From CAYLZO01 sp964387775 (lineage in GTDB: Bacteria > Chloroflexota > Anaerolineae > JAAYZQ01), in contig CAYLZO010000067.1 in assembly GCA_964387775.1 (NCBI GenBank), positions 1 through 21,601 of the forward strand: DNA of 21,601 bases, in the 5' to 3' direction. Each line of letters begins with the position of its first letter. Within the stretch, counting starts at the first letter, position 1. This document shows, piece after piece, positions 15,030-21,601 of this stretch. Position numbers and translations under genes: made by a program. Under the pieces are notes generated by a model. The model saw only the letters and a list, made by a program, of their open reading frames with translations, did no database searches and had not been told where the DNA came from.

Positions 15030-15068
15030 TTGACCGGGGCATCCTTTTCCGTTATAATGCCCCGGTCA
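15030..15068 (+). promoter_or_regulatory. ctaB promoter embedded in a perfect inverted repeat (operator candidate)
   Basis: TTGACC (15030-15035), 17 bp, TATAAT (15053-15058). The arms TGACCGGGGCAT (15031-15042) and ATGCCCCGGTCA (15057-15068) are perfect 12-bp inverted repeats 14 bp apart. They cover the -35 box and the end of the -10 plus the start site. Arm centres are 26 bp apart, about two and a half helical turns. A bound dimer or tetramer would block RNA polymerase. Confidence 0.8.
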
Positions 15069-15082
15069 CAGGAGGTATTGGG

Positions 15083-15994
15083 ATGATTGACGAGTCCACC
15101 ACGGCCACCCGTCTGCCTTGGATCGAGAGCAGCCGGGTGTGGAAGTACGTCGAAGTCACCAAACCAAGCACCGTTGCCCTACTCGTTTTTACTTGCGTGG
15201 GGGCCATGGTTGCCGCCGGCGGGGTGAGCAGCCTGTCCTTGGGCAACTGGGCACTGGCCCTGGTGGCCATCACTGCCGGCTGTGCCGCAGCCGATACCCT
15301 GACCTGCTACGTGGACCGGGACATTGATGCGCTGATGGACCGCACAAAGGCCCGCCCCCTGCCCGGCAAGCGGATCAACCCCCCTGAAAAAGCCCTGGTC
15401 TGGGGCCTATTCCTGGCTGCCCTGGCCATGGGTCTGTCATTCCTACTCAATCCCCTGGCCGCCCTGTGGATGTTCTTGGGCCTCTTTGACAACGTCGTAA
15501 TTTATAGCCTGCTGGCCAAGCGCCGCTCCTGCACCAATATCCTGCTCGGCTCGATCAGCGGCGGCATGCCGGCCCTTTTTGGCTGGGCCGTGGTGCAGGG
15601 CAACGTCACCTGGACGCCGGTGCTCATCAGCCTGCTGGTCATCACCTGGACGCCCAACCACATCTGGAACCTGGCCATCCGCTACCGCGAGGACTATGCC
15701 CGGGCCAACGTGCCGATGCTACCGGTGGTGACCAACCTCCAGCGGGCCGTCAACCTCATTGCCATGAGTGTCGTGTTCATGGTGGCCGAGTCGCTGCTCC
15801 TGGGCGTCGTCGGCGATTTCGGCGGAATCTATATGGGGGTCGCCGTGCTGGGTGGCGTCGTTTCGCTGGCCGGCCACGCCTACCTGCACGTCAAGCCGAC
15901 GGAACGCAACGCCTGGCTCATGTTTAAACTCTCCAGCCTCTACCTGGCCGTGGTGTTCGCCGGCATGATGGTCGACCGGCTGCTCCCGGTCTAG
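15083..15994 (+). CDS. ctaB: Protoheme IX farnesyltransferase (heme o synthase), UbiA family
   Basis: 303 residues with about eight or nine membrane spans. CtaB/CyoE adds a farnesyl group to heme b to make heme o for terminal oxidases. Evidence is the YVDRDIDALMDRTKARPLP motif (76-94), a second conserved loop WTPNHIWNLAIRYREDYARA (189-208), and VPMLPVV. In typical members the first motif begins NxY[IV]DRD; here it reads TCYVDRD, so the usual Asn at position 74 is Thr while the aspartates D78, D80 and D82 are kept. GGAGG lies 7 nt before the ATG. No oxidase genes are nearby. It leads a three-gene unit (35-bp and 8-bp gaps). A related UbiA prenyltransferase is the alternative. Confidence 0.85.
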   Translation: MIDESTTATRLPWIESSRVWKYVEVTKPSTVALLVFTCVGAMVAAGGVSSLSLGNWALALVAITAGCAAADTLTCYVDRDIDALMDRTKARPLPGKRINPPEKALVWGLFLAALAMGLSFLLNPLAALWMFLGLFDNVVIYSLLAKRRSCTNILLGSISGGMPALFGWAVVQGNVTWTPVLISLLVITWTPNHIWNLAIRYREDYARANVPMLPVVTNLQRAVNLIAMSVVFMVAESLLLGVVGDFGGIYMGVAVLGGVVSLAGHAYLHVKPTERNAWLMFKLSSLYLAVVFAGMMVDRLLPV

Positions 15995-16029
15995 GCCCCT
16001 GGCTGCGCGGCACAAACCGAGGGAAATCC

Positions 16030-16488
16030 ATGATCGACGGCGTCGTCCTGAAAGAACTGATCACCCACACCGACGAGCGGGGCTTTTTCCGCGAGATCAT
16101 CCGCGTGACCGACGACTTTTTCGCCGAGGGCTTTGGCCAGTGGAGCCATTCGCTGATGTATCCGGGGACGGCCAAAGCGTGGCACGTCCACCAGAAGCAG
16201 ACCGATTGGTGGTACGTGGCCCTCGGCACGCTAAAAGTGGGCCTCTTTGACACACGGCCCGATTCGCCCACCCACGGCGAGCTGATGGAGCTTTTCCTGG
16301 GCGACAACCACCCGGCCCAGGTGCTCAAGATCCCGCCGGGCGTGGCCCACGGCTGCAAGGCCATCAGCGGCACGGCCCACCTCTTTTACGTCACCTCGCA
16401 CACCTACGATCCCGCCGACGAAGGGCGCATCCCCCACGACGACGCCGAGATCGGCTACGATTGGACGGCCGGGCCGTCCATCACCTAG
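16030..16488 (+). CDS. RmlC-like cupin (dTDP-4-dehydrorhamnose 3,5-epimerase family)
   Basis: 152 residues, a single cupin beta-barrel. Family signs are DERGFFREI (15-23), the histidine pair in AWHVHQKQTDWW (50-61), LKVGLFDTRPDSPTHGE (68-84, the RmlC DxRxxSPT segment) and IPPGVAHG (101-108). It is shorter than classical RmlC (about 180 residues). It has WHVHQ where RmlC has RGLHYQ, so the substrate may be another nucleotide sugar or polyketide-like compound. No other rhamnose genes are nearby. It sits between ctaB and the solute-binding protein in one transcription unit. Confidence 0.8.
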   Translation: MIDGVVLKELITHTDERGFFREIIRVTDDFFAEGFGQWSHSLMYPGTAKAWHVHQKQTDWWYVALGTLKVGLFDTRPDSPTHGELMELFLGDNHPAQVLKIPPGVAHGCKAISGTAHLFYVTSHTYDPADEGRIPHDDAEIGYDWTAGPSIT

Positions 16489-16496
16489 CGATCACC

Positions 16497-17822
16497 GTGA
16501 GACAAACACGAATCGGGCGCGCCGGGCCGTTGCTGCTGGTCCTCGCCGTGTTGCTGGGCGGCGGGCTGGCGGCCTGCGGCCCGATGCCGGCGCCTACGGC
16601 CACCCCGGCCGGACCCACGCCGACCGTGACCGTGCCGATCCCCCTCCCCGTCGTCGTCTCGCTGGCCGGCCGCTTTGACGAAAACGAACTCGCTGCGCTG
16701 GACCCACTCGTCGTCGACTTTGAAGACGCCAACCCCGACATCAAGGTCGAAATCGCCGCCATCCGCGGAGATGCCGCCCAGCGGCGCGAGATAGTCTTTA
16801 GGGAACTGGGAGACCCGGCCACCGGCAGCGACATCTATGCCCTGGACGACGCCTGGCTGGCGGAATTGACAGCCGGCGACCGGCTGGCCCTCCTCGACGA
16901 TTATGTTGAGCCATGGGACGTGCGCGTGGCAGATTTTTTGCCCCCCGCGCTGGACGCCTGTACCGTGGCCGGCCGGCTGGTGGCCCTGCCCTGGACCGTG
17001 GATGGCGGACTGCTCTACTATCGCTCGGACGTGCTGGCCGAACACGGTCAGGCGCCCCCCAGGACCTGGGCCGAGCTGCAACAGATGGCGCTCGAATTGC
17101 AGCGGCTGGAGGGCTTGCCCCACGGCTACGTGTGGCAGGGCGCCGCCTACGAGAGCCTGACCCACAACGCGCTGGAGCATCTGCGGGCCGCCGGTGGGGA
17201 AGTGCTCGACGCTTCCGGGCGGCCCACCATGGACGACGTCCATGCCCAGGCCGCGCTGGCCCAGATGCTGGCCCTGGTCCAGTCGGGCGTCTCACCCGAG
17301 GACATTGCCACCTACACCGAGGGGGACGCTTTCGCTGCCTTTGACCAGGGTGCGGCCCTCTTTATGCGCCATTGGTCCGGCGCCTGGCAGATTTTGCACA
17401 GGGAGGAATCCTCGGTCGCCGGCCGGGTGGGTGTCGCCCCCCTGCCCGCTGCCTCCCTCTTTGTGCGTGCCTTGGTCCTCTCGCCTCACAGCATGTATCC
17501 CGACGAAGCATTTCGCTTCATGGTCTACCTCGTCGAGCACGAGCAGCAGGTCGAATGGGCCAAGGAGACGAGTCAGCCCCCGGCCCTGGAGACGACCTAC
17601 GCCGACGACGAACTCCTGGCCGCCCGGCCTGTCTTTGCCTCGCTGCACGCGGCCCTCCGAGCCGCCGAGCCCCGGCCCCGGACGGTGGCGTACCCGGCCG
17701 TCTCGGAGGCCATCTACTCCGGGGTCAACGAGATGCTGAGGGGACAGCAGGACGCCGCCGAGACGGCAGCCGCCATCCAGCGCCGCCTGGAAGAGATCCT
17801 GGAGCCAAATTCCACCGAGTAG
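16497..17822 (+). CDS. Lipoprotein extracellular solute-binding protein (ABC family 1, sugar type)
   Basis: 441 residues. The lipoprotein signal has lipobox LAAC with Cys27, followed by a proline/threonine-rich linker (28-55). The rest is a family 1 solute-binding fold: FEDANPDIKVEIAA, then SDIYALDDAWLAEL, LPWTVDGGLLYYRSDVLAEH, and a C-terminal SEAIYSGVNEMLRG helix. It would capture a sugar or similar solute outside the cell. No permease or ATPase genes are present here, so it is either an orphan or served from elsewhere. The start is taken as GTG 16497, 8 bp after the previous stop; no clear ribosome binding site is visible, and TTG 16461 is an alternative overlapping the upstream gene. A terminator follows. 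Confidence 0.87.
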   Translation: MRQTRIGRAGPLLLVLAVLLGGGLAACGPMPAPTATPAGPTPTVTVPIPLPVVVSLAGRFDENELAALDPLVVDFEDANPDIKVEIAAIRGDAAQRREIVFRELGDPATGSDIYALDDAWLAELTAGDRLALLDDYVEPWDVRVADFLPPALDACTVAGRLVALPWTVDGGLLYYRSDVLAEHGQAPPRTWAELQQMALELQRLEGLPHGYVWQGAAYESLTHNALEHLRAAGGEVLDASGRPTMDDVHAQAALAQMLALVQSGVSPEDIATYTEGDAFAAFDQGAALFMRHWSGAWQILHREESSVAGRVGVAPLPAASLFVRALVLSPHSMYPDEAFRFMVYLVEHEQQVEWAKETSQPPALETTYADDELLAARPVFASLHAALRAAEPRPRTVAYPAVSEAIYSGVNEMLRGQQDAAETAAAIQRRLEEILEPNSTE

Positions 17823-17830
17823 ACGCACCG

Positions 17831-17858
17831 AGGCCCCGGCATGCTGCCGGGGCCTTTT
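17831..17858 (+). terminator. Intrinsic terminator of the ctaB operon
   Basis: AGGCCCCGGCA (17831-17841), loop TGC, TGCCGGGGCCT (17845-17855), then TTT. A perfect 11-bp GC-rich stem with a short T-tract, 8 bp after the stop codon at 17820-17822. Confidence 0.85.
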
Positions 17859-17876
17859 GATTGAGGACAAAACCCA

Positions 17877-18812
17877 CTAGAGTTTCAGGACAGCTTTGGC
17901 CCTTCCGGCCTGGGCCACCCAGTTGGCCACCATTTCGGCAGTGGGTAGGTCCTCGCCGTGTTCTACAATCTCGCTGTACCTGTCCCGGAGCAGCGCTGCC
18001 AGTTCAGCCGGATCGCGTCGGGACAGATCCGCCACGCCTTTGACCCGGACCCGGTAGAGCAGTCCGGCGTACTCTTCGTTTAGGCCGGCGATGCTGCGCA
18101 GCAGCTCGGCCTCGATGGCAAACTGCTCGATCAAGGGCGGTCGCACGCCCAGTTGCAAGGCCAGGTTCTTGCGTGTCTCGGGCGTGGCAGCCGCCTGCAG
18201 CAGGTCCGCGGCCGTGGCAATGCCCAGGTCGCGGAGCCGCTGGCGGTGCTCGGGACGCGATCCGTCCAGGTCGGACAGGGGCGGGACGCCCGGGATAGAC
18301 GCCGCCTCCTCCTCGGGCGGCAGGGGATGGCGCGCCTGCCACACACCCGTCACCAGTCCGATGACACCGCCCACCCCCAATCCCAGCAAACAGGCCACCG
18401 TCAGCGGCGATCCACCCCACCAGTCGGCCACGGCGGTGGCGATCAGCCCGCCAAAAACCGCGACTACCAGGTTCCGACCCGAGAGCCGCCAGGCCAGCCA
18501 GCGCAGATGTCGCTCTTGCTCGCGGATCACGCCGATGGCCCAGTCGTCGAGGGGCGGTTCCAGGCGCAGCATCTGCTCCAGCTTGCGGCTCGCCAGGGCA
18601 TATTCGCGCTGGCCCACCAGGGGGAAGAGCAGGAACACGACCAGGAGTGTGCTAAAGCCACCGGCCAGGAAGCGGGCCAGGCCGGCCGCATAGTCCCCAC
18701 TGCGTACCCAACTGAACACCGGGATGGCAGCTACCTCAAAGATGGCAGCCACTACCAACACCAGCACGAGGAGCGCACTGGCCGCGATCCGATAGGTTAC
18801 TTGATTTCTCAT
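17877..18812 (-). CDS. DUF4332 membrane protein
   Basis: 311 residues. Two N-terminal membrane spans (about 8-32 and 45-67) are followed by a cytoplasmic stretch and two more spans (about 112-132 and 137-155). The C-terminal half (about 178-305) is a DUF4332 domain, which contains helix-hairpin-helix-like motifs: RQRLRDLGIATAADLLQAAA, GLNEEYAGLLYRVRVKGVAD and AEMVANWVAQA. Such motifs often bind nucleic acid or mediate protein contacts; what they do on a membrane protein is not known. Last gene of the three-gene unit, 58 bp after the 63-aa gene. GAGG lies 4 nt before the ATG. Confidence 0.85.
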   Translation of the reverse strand: MRNQVTYRIAASALLVLVLVVAAIFEVAAIPVFSWVRSGDYAAGLARFLAGGFSTLLVVFLLFPLVGQREYALASRKLEQMLRLEPPLDDWAIGVIREQERHLRWLAWRLSGRNLVVAVFGGLIATAVADWWGGSPLTVACLLGLGVGGVIGLVTGVWQARHPLPPEEEAASIPGVPPLSDLDGSRPEHRQRLRDLGIATAADLLQAAATPETRKNLALQLGVRPPLIEQFAIEAELLRSIAGLNEEYAGLLYRVRVKGVADLSRRDPAELAALLRDRYSEIVEHGEDLPTAEMVANWVAQAGRAKAVLKL

Positions 18813-18870
18813 GGCGCCTCAACTCGCCTCGACACCGTTGAAAGGTAGGTCGGACGGCTCCAGGTTCTCG

Positions 18871-19062
18871 CTACTTATTAACCTGCATTTTGGCTTCTTG
18901 CACGATGAGTTCGAGGTCCTTGTCGAGACGAGGTTCGACTTTGGACGCAACTCTCATCTCCTCTGCCCACTCGTTCGCCTTTTGAATCCAGTACTCCAAG
19001 CCAAGTTGAGTGGCGTCCTTGCTCTTGACGTCCTCCGGAAGGGAATACTTCTCACTAAGCAT
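18871..19062 (-). CDS. Small hypothetical protein, 63 aa
   Basis: A highly charged soluble peptide (MLSEKYSLPEDVKSKDATQL, then LEYWIQKANEWAEEMRV and DKDLELIVQEAKMQ) predicted to be mostly helical. AAGGAGG with 8-nt spacing precedes the ATG, which supports real translation. It lies between two membrane protein genes, 30 bp after the first. I do not recognise a family. Its size and helical nature suggest a partner subunit for one of its neighbours. Confidence 0.72.
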   Translation of the reverse strand: MLSEKYSLPEDVKSKDATQLGLEYWIQKANEWAEEMRVASKVEPRLDKDLELIVQEAKMQVNK

Positions 19063-19092
19063 CTGTTCTTCCTCCTTTTGCCAGAACCTGTT

Positions 19093-20085
19093 CTATGAGC
19101 CCAGGATCTTGTCCAGCAGGGTGCTAATCTGCTGCTCTAGATCATCAGCTACACTGCGCAAAGTCTCGTCCTTCAGTTCCTCTGCGCGTTTGTCCAGTTT
19201 GTTCAATTCCGTGTCCAGTTGGCCCAGCAGCCCCCGAGCAATGGTCTGAATCTCCTCAAGACGACCGGTATAGGTCGCGAGAACTGCACTCAATTGCTCC
19301 ATCCGTTCGCTGCTCTTGGACAGCATATCCGCTTTTTGCCCTCGGTCAGCCTCAAGCTCCTTGATCGTGTTCTGCAACTCGTTCACCCGCTTTTCGCGAA
19401 TGACCTGCAACTGGGCGTTCTGGCGTTCCATCCCCAACCGGTCGGCGATCAACGTCCAGCCAAAGCCGATGATGATCGCCTCCATAAAGTTCGTAGCCAG
19501 ACCAGCCGCGAAAAAGCCGCCCAGCACAAGATAGATCGGGAACCCCAAGGCAAAGAGACGCCACCGCTCGCTGCGCAGGCGCTTTTCCAACAGCTCGGCC
19601 ATTTCGTGAAGGTCGTCAGAAAGCTCGTTGAGGGCAACCAAGTCATATTCCCTTTCGGCGCGCCCCTGCACGGCGTCGTTGCGCAGTTTGAGCATCTCTT
19701 CCCGGCGCTCCACGTAACGCTCCAGGGCCAGGCGGATACGCTCGTACTCCACCTGCCCCCCCATCGAGGGCAACATCTCGCCGAGAAAGAGATAGACCGT
19801 CACCAACGCCCCGGCCAGGCCCAGCACAAAATAGAGTAGGCCCTGTCCCCAGTTGTCGGGATACCAGGCGAACAGGACCGTCTGCTTGCCCGCCAAACCC
19901 TCCACCACCTGGTCGGCAATGGTGGCCGCGGAAGGAATTCCGGGCGTGGGCTCGGTTGCAATGGTGGCGGTATTGGTCATCGCTTCGGTCGCCTGTACAG
20001 GTACATCCTGCGCCCAGGCGGCTCCCACGCCCAGCAGCATCACACAGGCCACAGCCAGCACGACGATCAGTGACCGGTAGTTCAT
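19093..20085 (-). CDS. Membrane protein with long C-terminal coiled coil, unknown function
   Basis: 330 residues. There is a signal peptide (1-26, ending AWAQ) and a short extracytoplasmic region (27-80). A membrane span lies at about 82-103, then a charged helical segment 111-175 (YERIRLALERYVERREEMLK), two spans at about 176-197 and 200-215, and a coiled coil at about 218-330 (QLQVIREKRVNELQNTIKEL and DELEQ-type heptads). ATG 20085 has AAGGAGG 7 nt upstream; a longer frame from 20118 lacks such a site. First gene of a unit with the 63-aa protein and the DUF4332 protein. The layout is that of a membrane scaffold, but I do not recognise a named family. Confidence 0.82.
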   Translation of the reverse strand: MNYRSLIVVLAVACVMLLGVGAAWAQDVPVQATEAMTNTATIATEPTPGIPSAATIADQVVEGLAGKQTVLFAWYPDNWGQGLLYFVLGLAGALVTVYLFLGEMLPSMGGQVEYERIRLALERYVERREEMLKLRNDAVQGRAEREYDLVALNELSDDLHEMAELLEKRLRSERWRLFALGFPIYLVLGGFFAAGLATNFMEAIIIGFGWTLIADRLGMERQNAQLQVIREKRVNELQNTIKELEADRGQKADMLSKSSERMEQLSAVLATYTGRLEEIQTIARGLLGQLDTELNKLDKRAEELKDETLRSVADDLEQQISTLLDKILGS

Positions 20086-20148
20086 GGCCCAGCCTCCTTT
20101 TGCCTGTAACCGACTCATCTAGATTGCCCGACCTCTGCGTGTGCTTCA

Positions 20149-20176
20149 ATTATACCATAGGTTGACCAAAAAACAA
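20149..20176 (-). promoter_or_regulatory. Extended -10 promoter of the three-gene membrane operon
   Basis: On the - strand TGGTATAAT (TATAAT at 20154-20149), an extended -10, with TTGTTT (20176-20171) 16 bp upstream as a partial -35. The leader to the ATG at 20085 is about 55-60 nt. Confidence 0.65.
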
Positions 20177-20207
20177 GAAACCGATTGTAACCTATTTCTA
20201 CGGCGAG

Positions 20208-21473
20208 TTAGCTCCGCCGCAGCCAAAGCCAGGCGCCCAACAGGGCGATCACGGCCGAACCCGCCCCCAATACCGCGTAGAGCCATGGCAGGCCCCGATC
20301 CTGCGCATTCGACTTTGAGGACCAGGCTGGAGCGACGTCACGCACCGCCTCGTACACCGGCTGGGGGTTGAACTCGGGGTCCACCAGGGCAAAATAGTAG
20401 GCGGCCCGGTCGGGCGGCACGTCGCCCACCTGGCGGAAATACCAGACGTTGACCACGCCAAGCCAGGGCCAGTGCTCCCGCGCCCAGGCGATGCCGTGCA
20501 CGGTGTACTCGGCCTGCTGTTCCGGGGTCACCCGCTCCCAGGTCAACAACTCATCTGGAAAAGAAGCTGGCGCCGCATTCCAGCCGTACTCGTTGATCCA
20601 GATCGGTTTATCCGCGTGACCGTAGCGCTCCATGATCTCCCGGTGGAGCTCGACGCGGCGAAAGTTCAGCACGTTGGGATCGGGCGGGTCCTCGGGGGGC
20701 CGGTCCAGGCCAAAGGCGTTGGCCGAGAGGACGTCGAAAAACTCGCCCGCGCCCGCCCGGTACATCTCGTCCAGGAACACCAGGTCGTTGTGGTTGCCGC
20801 GCATCGAGGCATCTTCGAGGGTGATGGCCAAGGGGGCGCTGAGCACGACCACGTTCGGATCGGCTTCCTTCGCCCGCCGGTAGGCCACCTCCAGCAGGCG
20901 GGTGTAGGCCACGGCGTCCACCCGCTGAAAGCCCCACTCGGCGCTGAGGTTCGGCTCGTTCCAGATCTGGACGTAGCCCACCCGGCCCCGGTAGCGCGAG
21001 ACAAAGGCGTGGACAAAATCGCCATAGTCGGCCAGGTCGTCGGGCGGGCTGGCCGGCAGGGGATTCGCCCGCCGCGCCCAGGCGGGAGGCCGGTCCAGCC
21101 GGGCGATGATCTCCATGCCATGGCGCTCGGCCAGCTCGACGATGAGATCGTACTTGGCCCAATCGTACTCGCCCTTTTGCTGAGGCTCGATCTCTTCCCA
21201 CGAGAACTGCTGCTTGACCCAGACGATGCCCGCTTCACGGGCCATTTCCAGCGTTTTCTCTTTTTTCCAAAGCTCTACTTCCCGGGCCAGAAAAAAATTG
21301 GCGCCGTAGGGATTCACGTCTGTGAAAGGGATCGGCGCTTCCCCCTCGAGTCCAAAATCCGCACTGATGAACCAGGCCATCCCCACGGCAACGACACCCA
21401 GGGAACCCAGGAGCATGAGGCCCACGCCAATCCAGCCCCGGGATCCCGCTTTACGCTTGCTGCCAGTATCCAT
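20208..21473 (-). CDS. Membrane-anchored cellulase-like glycoside hydrolase (clan A)
   Basis: 421 residues. An N-terminal membrane helix (about 14-36) and a C-terminal one (about 396-417, ending LWLRRS) flank an extracytoplasmic TIM-barrel domain. The acid/base glutamate is E173 in QIWNEPN and the nucleophile is E295 in PIWINEYGWN, the clan GH-A pattern of families such as GH5, GH39 and GH53. FSWEEIEP (90-97) and GMEIIARLDRPPAWAR (119-134) also fit. It should cleave a beta-linked polysaccharide or glycoside at the cell surface; the substrate is not predictable here. The ATG lacks a clear ribosome binding site. It lies 31 bp past the promoter of the neighbouring operon, with no terminator seen. 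Confidence 0.88.
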   Translation of the reverse strand: MDTGSKRKAGSRGWIGVGLMLLGSLGVVAVGMAWFISADFGLEGEAPIPFTDVNPYGANFFLAREVELWKKEKTLEMAREAGIVWVKQQFSWEEIEPQQKGEYDWAKYDLIVELAERHGMEIIARLDRPPAWARRANPLPASPPDDLADYGDFVHAFVSRYRGRVGYVQIWNEPNLSAEWGFQRVDAVAYTRLLEVAYRRAKEADPNVVVLSAPLAITLEDASMRGNHNDLVFLDEMYRAGAGEFFDVLSANAFGLDRPPEDPPDPNVLNFRRVELHREIMERYGHADKPIWINEYGWNAAPASFPDELLTWERVTPEQQAEYTVHGIAWAREHWPWLGVVNVWYFRQVGDVPPDRAAYYFALVDPEFNPQPVYEAVRDVAPAWSSKSNAQDRGLPWLYAVLGAGSAVIALLGAWLWLRRS

Positions 21474-21504
21474 CGTTCTTGAACCCTATCATTTGCATAT
21501 CAAC

Positions 21505-21533
21505 TTGACATCCATCGAGAAATCGGATATACT
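21505..21533 (+). promoter_or_regulatory. Outward-facing sigma70 promoter at the right edge
   Basis: TTGACA (21505-21510), 17 bp, TATACT (21528-21533): a near-perfect vegetative promoter on the + strand, divergent from the glycoside hydrolase gene. Its gene would begin beyond the window end. Confidence 0.7.
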
Positions 21534-21601
21534 CAATCTGCTTTCGAGCGAGAGCCAGCCGATTATACGCCAAACGGGCAGGGGAGTCAAAGTAGCTTCA
21601 A

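Noticed and set aside
1..21601. CRISPR array or complete phage/IS module
   Set aside because: No regularly spaced direct repeats of 25-40 bp with unique spacers, and no intact transposase, integrase or phage structural gene was found.

Overview
The window reads as GC-rich chromosomal DNA from a bacterium, most likely a member of the Chloroflexota (Anaerolineae/Caldilineae-like). This is an inference from three things: the secreted beta-helix protein ends in the IYLPLVVRNH-type tail common in that phylum, there is a DUF4332 membrane protein, and regulators are abundant. There are no rRNA genes, no tRNA genes I can support, no CRISPR array and no complete insertion sequence. About half the window is on each strand. 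Most transcription units have a visible sigma70-type promoter: several show TTGACA-17-TATAAT-like boxes or an extended -10 (TGnTATAAT).

Left part (1-6871, + strand). A large secreted right-handed beta-helix protein (190-3984) is followed by a decayed, gene-poor stretch (3985-4894). That stretch holds two gene fragments, a 172-bp MITE-like element with 8-bp target duplications, and a set of nested palindromes. Next comes a two-component pair: a sensor kinase that has lost its catalytic core in an apparent in-frame deletion, then a receiver-histidine kinase hybrid. The pair ends at a bidirectional terminator.

Middle (6893-14592, - strand). A single-domain response regulator and a two-ACT-domain protein form a small operon. 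Next to it is a complete formate dehydrogenase operon, fdhA-fdhB-fdhC-fdhE: a Tat-exported Mo/W selenoprotein, an Fe-S subunit, a cytochrome b anchor and a maturation factor. The fdhA reading frame is interrupted by a TGA that is read as selenocysteine, with a SECIS-like hairpin just after it. A 250-nt leader in front of fdhA carries a strong match to the Moco/Tuco riboswitch, and its 3' end overlaps an intrinsic terminator. The leader begins with a perfect palindrome at the predicted transcription start. A NarL-type response regulator lies directly upstream. Beyond it, an intergenic region keeps an 80-bp relic of a second fdhE.

Right part (15030-21601). An operon of heme o synthase-like ctaB, an RmlC-like cupin and a lipoprotein solute-binding protein (+ strand) is driven by a promoter embedded in a perfect 12-bp inverted repeat, and it ends at a terminator. 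On the - strand there follows a three-gene operon of unknown function: a membrane/coiled-coil protein, a 63-aa protein and a DUF4332 membrane protein. Last is a membrane-anchored glycoside hydrolase. A strong promoter at the right edge fires out of the window.

The most interesting parts are the control of the formate dehydrogenase operon (riboswitch/terminator, start-site palindrome, Sec decoding, fdhE relic), the ctaB operator, the MITE insertion, and the three-gene membrane operon.
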